A DNA stretch of 6,686 nucleotides. Source: Planctomycetota bacterium. GTDB taxonomy: Bacteria; Planctomycetota; Brocadiia; JAJRTI01. Positions within the stretch are counted from its first letter, which is position 1. Each line of letters opens with the position of its first letter. A model generated the notes under the pieces. That model did not search any database, was not told where the DNA came from, and was given only the letters and a program-made list of their open reading frames with translations. Positions 5,421-6,686 of the stretch are shown piece after piece. A program made the translations under genes and the position numbers. The stretch is from positions 1 to 6,686 of the forward strand of contig JAJRTI010000514.1 in NCBI GenBank assembly GCA_024278415.1, in the 5' to 3' direction.

Positions 5421-6389
5421 TCAGTTCTCCTTGTGTTCTGACTGTTCTTCGTTCTTATGTATCGCGTCGCCCAACTCAATCAGCCGCTCTGCCGTGGCTG
5501 CGGGCAGTTTGCCTTGCCGGTCGATCGCCACGTTCAGCAAGAGGTTGGCGCCTCGGCTGGTCACGCGCCGGTAGAGTGGCAGCAACTCGCGTTGGACTTC
5601 TTTCATCTGCTCGTCGGGCTCCCAGAACCATCCCTTGCTGAACGTTCCCTGCGCGGAGGTGTCGCACGTTTCCATGGGCACGTAGTAGGTCTTCCCTTCA
5701 TGCTCGATGCGCGGGTTGTGCCCCTCCGGGGCCGGCAGGGTGCGCTCGCCGGCGAACACGTCCAAGGGCCAGTGTCGCACGCGCGTCCCGTTCGACCCGT
5801 GGCCCTGGTTCGCGACGACCAGGCAGTCGGGTTGAAGCGACTTGATCGTGTCGTACGCCTGTTGCAGCCGCTCCGGAGGGGCGGGCCCTATCCCGTCGAG
5901 CCAGAAGGTGGCGATGGGGCCGTACAAGGTCAACAGCTCCGTGATCTGATCGCGCGCGCGGTCGTACCATTCGTTCTCGGCCAGGCCCTTGTCTCGCCGA
6001 TGGGCCACATCGACTCCCAGCGAGTAGTACAGACACGGAGCCACGTGATGCCTGCTGCACGCCGCCACAAACTCAGCCACCACGTCGGATTTGTTTCGGC
6101 CCATGGCGACATGGTAGCCGCTGCACTGGCTGGGCCACAGAGCGAAGCCCAGGTAGTGCTTCGCGGTGAGCACGGCATAGCCCATGCCGGCCTGCTCCGC
6201 CACAGCCACCCATTGGTCGACGCTGAGTTCTTCCGGACCGTATGTCTCGGGAGGCGGCAGGGGGCCATTCAGCGCCTCGAAGAAAGGCAGGTCGAGGAAC
6301 GTCTTCATCGTGAAGTGAATGAACATGCCCCAGCGCATCTGTTCGTATCGTGCGATTGCGTCCGTGCGTTCGGTCGCGGGTTCGGCCAT
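5421..6389 (-). CDS. Divergent GH29 alpha-L-fucosidase-like protein (copy A), first gene of the operon
   Basis: A 322-residue GH29-type catalytic barrel without signal peptide or C-terminal beta-sandwich, hence probably a cytoplasmic glycosidase. Visible elements are MRWGMFIHF (18-26) with His25, DQWVAVAEQAG (58-68), VLTAKHYLGFALWPS (73-87), TFWLDGIG (161-168) with the likely nucleophile Asp165, METCDT (239-244), KGWFW (252-256) and RGANLLLNVAIDRQGKLP (279-296). As in copy B, KHHDGF has become KHYLGF, and the region after KTF lacks the EW pair. The MKTFLD arrangement after the conserved His recalls the GH29-B subfamily (NTFTD-type), known for linkage-selective fucosidases; this is a resemblance seen by eye. 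AGGGAG lies 7 nt before the ATG at 6389. An in-frame ATG at 6443 has no binding site. The TGA stop is separated from the oxidoreductase ATG by one base. Activity on ordinary fucosides is uncertain. Confidence 0.87.
   Translation of the reverse strand: MAEPATERTDAIARYEQMRWGMFIHFTMKTFLDLPFFEALNGPLPPPETYGPEELSVDQWVAVAEQAGMGYAVLTAKHYLGFALWPSQCSGYHVAMGRNKSDVVAEFVAACSRHHVAPCLYYSLGVDVAHRRDKGLAENEWYDRARDQITELLTLYGPIATFWLDGIGPAPPERLQQAYDTIKSLQPDCLVVANQGHGSNGTRVRHWPLDVFAGERTLPAPEGHNPRIEHEGKTYYVPMETCDTSAQGTFSKGWFWEPDEQMKEVQRELLPLYRRVTSRGANLLLNVAIDRQGKLPAATAERLIELGDAIHKNEEQSEHKEN
5427..5432 (-). promoter_or_regulatory. Ribosome binding site inside the end of the upstream gene
   Basis: AAGGAG (5432 to 5427, minus strand) lies within the last codons of GH29-like gene A and 7 nt before the oxidoreductase ATG at 5419. 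The junction reads TGAAATG, with a single base between stop and start, a typical arrangement for translational coupling. Confidence 0.75.
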
Positions 6390-6396
6390 TCCATGG

Positions 6397-6402
6397 CTCC
6401 CT
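6397..6402 (-). promoter_or_regulatory. Ribosome binding site of the first operon gene
   Basis: AGGGAG (6402 to 6397, minus strand) precedes the ATG at 6389 by 7 nt. An out-of-frame ATG (6394-6392) lies between them but is too close to the site to be used well. Confidence 0.65.
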
Positions 6403-6484
6403 AAAATTGTGGCGATCTGCGGGCGCCAAATCCGAACGAGCATGCTGCACTTCGACCACTGGCATCTCGTCGTGGGTTCGACGA

Positions 6485-6500
6485 TTCGATAGCTATCGAA
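6485..6500. promoter_or_regulatory. Perfect 16-bp palindrome, candidate operator
   Basis: TTCGATAGCTATCGAA is fully self-complementary. It begins 6 bp downstream of the -10 hexamer, so it covers roughly -1 to +15 of the predicted transcript. A dimeric repressor bound here would block initiation, which is the usual geometry for LacI- or GntR-type sugar regulators. No regulator gene lies in the window, and the sequence does not match an operator I recognise, so the protein is unknown. Confidence 0.65.
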
Positions 6501-6505
6501 ATGAG

Positions 6506-6534
6506 AGAATAGCCGGGCCCCCTTGTCTCGTCAA
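6506..6534 (-). promoter_or_regulatory. Sigma70-type promoter of the glycosidase operon
   Basis: On the minus strand TTGACG (6534 to 6529; 5 of 6 consensus bases) is followed after exactly 17 nt by TATTCT (6511 to 6506; 4 of 6, with the key TA and final T). Transcription would start near 6499, leaving a leader of about 110 nt before the first gene. A short T-run lies just upstream of the -35 box. The position, orientation and spacing all fit the operon, but no experiment supports it. Confidence 0.65.
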
Positions 6535-6686
6535 GAGAAAAACCCCAAGCGAGTCTCCCCATGCGCTCGCCTGTAGCGCTCACGTCAGTGAGCCGCCGGG
6601 GCGCACGGCCGGCCAGTGCCACTGAAAAGTGGGTTCCTCGCTGTTTCGTGTGGGTAGCGCTCAGCCTGCAGCCTGTCCTGCTCGCC
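6535..6686. other. Non-coding right edge with short hairpins
   Basis: No gene is supported here. GCTCAC (6578-6583) pairs with GTGAGC (6588-6593) over a GTCA loop, and CCACT (6619-6623) pairs with AGTGG (6628-6632) over a GAAA tetraloop. The 10-mer GTAGCGCTCA occurs twice (6573-6582 and 6654-6663). The style matches the palindromic DNA at the left edge, suggesting the cluster is bordered on both sides by the same kind of intergenic sequence. Confidence 0.45.

Overview
The window holds one minus-strand cluster of five protein genes concerned with carbohydrate breakdown, flanked on both sides by palindrome-rich non-coding DNA. Base composition is GC-rich (around 60% by eye). Divergent cytoplasmic glycosidases, a Gfo/Idh/MocA dehydrogenase and an AP-endonuclease-like TIM-barrel isomerase occur side by side. 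This style is common in Planctomycetota, Verrucomicrobiota/Lentisphaerota and similar polysaccharide-degrading environmental bacteria. No marker gene fixes the taxon, so this placement is only a guess.

In transcription order (right to left) the layout is as follows. A sigma70-type promoter (6506-6534) is followed by a perfect 16-bp palindrome sitting on the predicted start site (6485-6500) and a leader of about 110 nt. Then come GH29-like gene A (6389-5421), a Gfo/Idh/MocA oxidoreductase (5419-4397), GH29-like gene B (4386-3457), a secreted GH51-type alpha-L-arabinofuranosidase-like enzyme with an apparent inserted carbohydrate-binding module (3397-1343), and a sugar isomerase/epimerase-like TIM barrel with a TTG start (1226-390). 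The first three genes are separated by 1 and 10 bp, and their ribosome binding sites overlap the preceding stop region, so they form a tightly coupled core. The last two follow after gaps of 59 and 116 bp. The 116-bp gap carries seven-base periodic repeats.

Taken together, the secreted GH51 enzyme could release sugars or oligosaccharides outside the cytoplasm. The two GH29-like enzymes (no signal peptide), the NAD-type oxidoreductase and the isomerase would then process the product inside. Both GH29 copies keep the catalytic Asp but have lost the same family-typical sugar-contact motifs (the second His and Asp of KHHDGF, and the EW pair). They may therefore accept something other than a plain alpha-L-fucoside, possibly a sugar oxidised by the dehydrogenase encoded between them. 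This is the most interesting hypothesis in the window.

Positions 1-389 and 6535-6686 carry no convincing gene. They contain several strong inverted repeats, including a 63-nt near-perfect palindrome at 275-337, just downstream of the last gene. No tRNA, rRNA, CRISPR array, transposase or recognisable riboswitch was seen.
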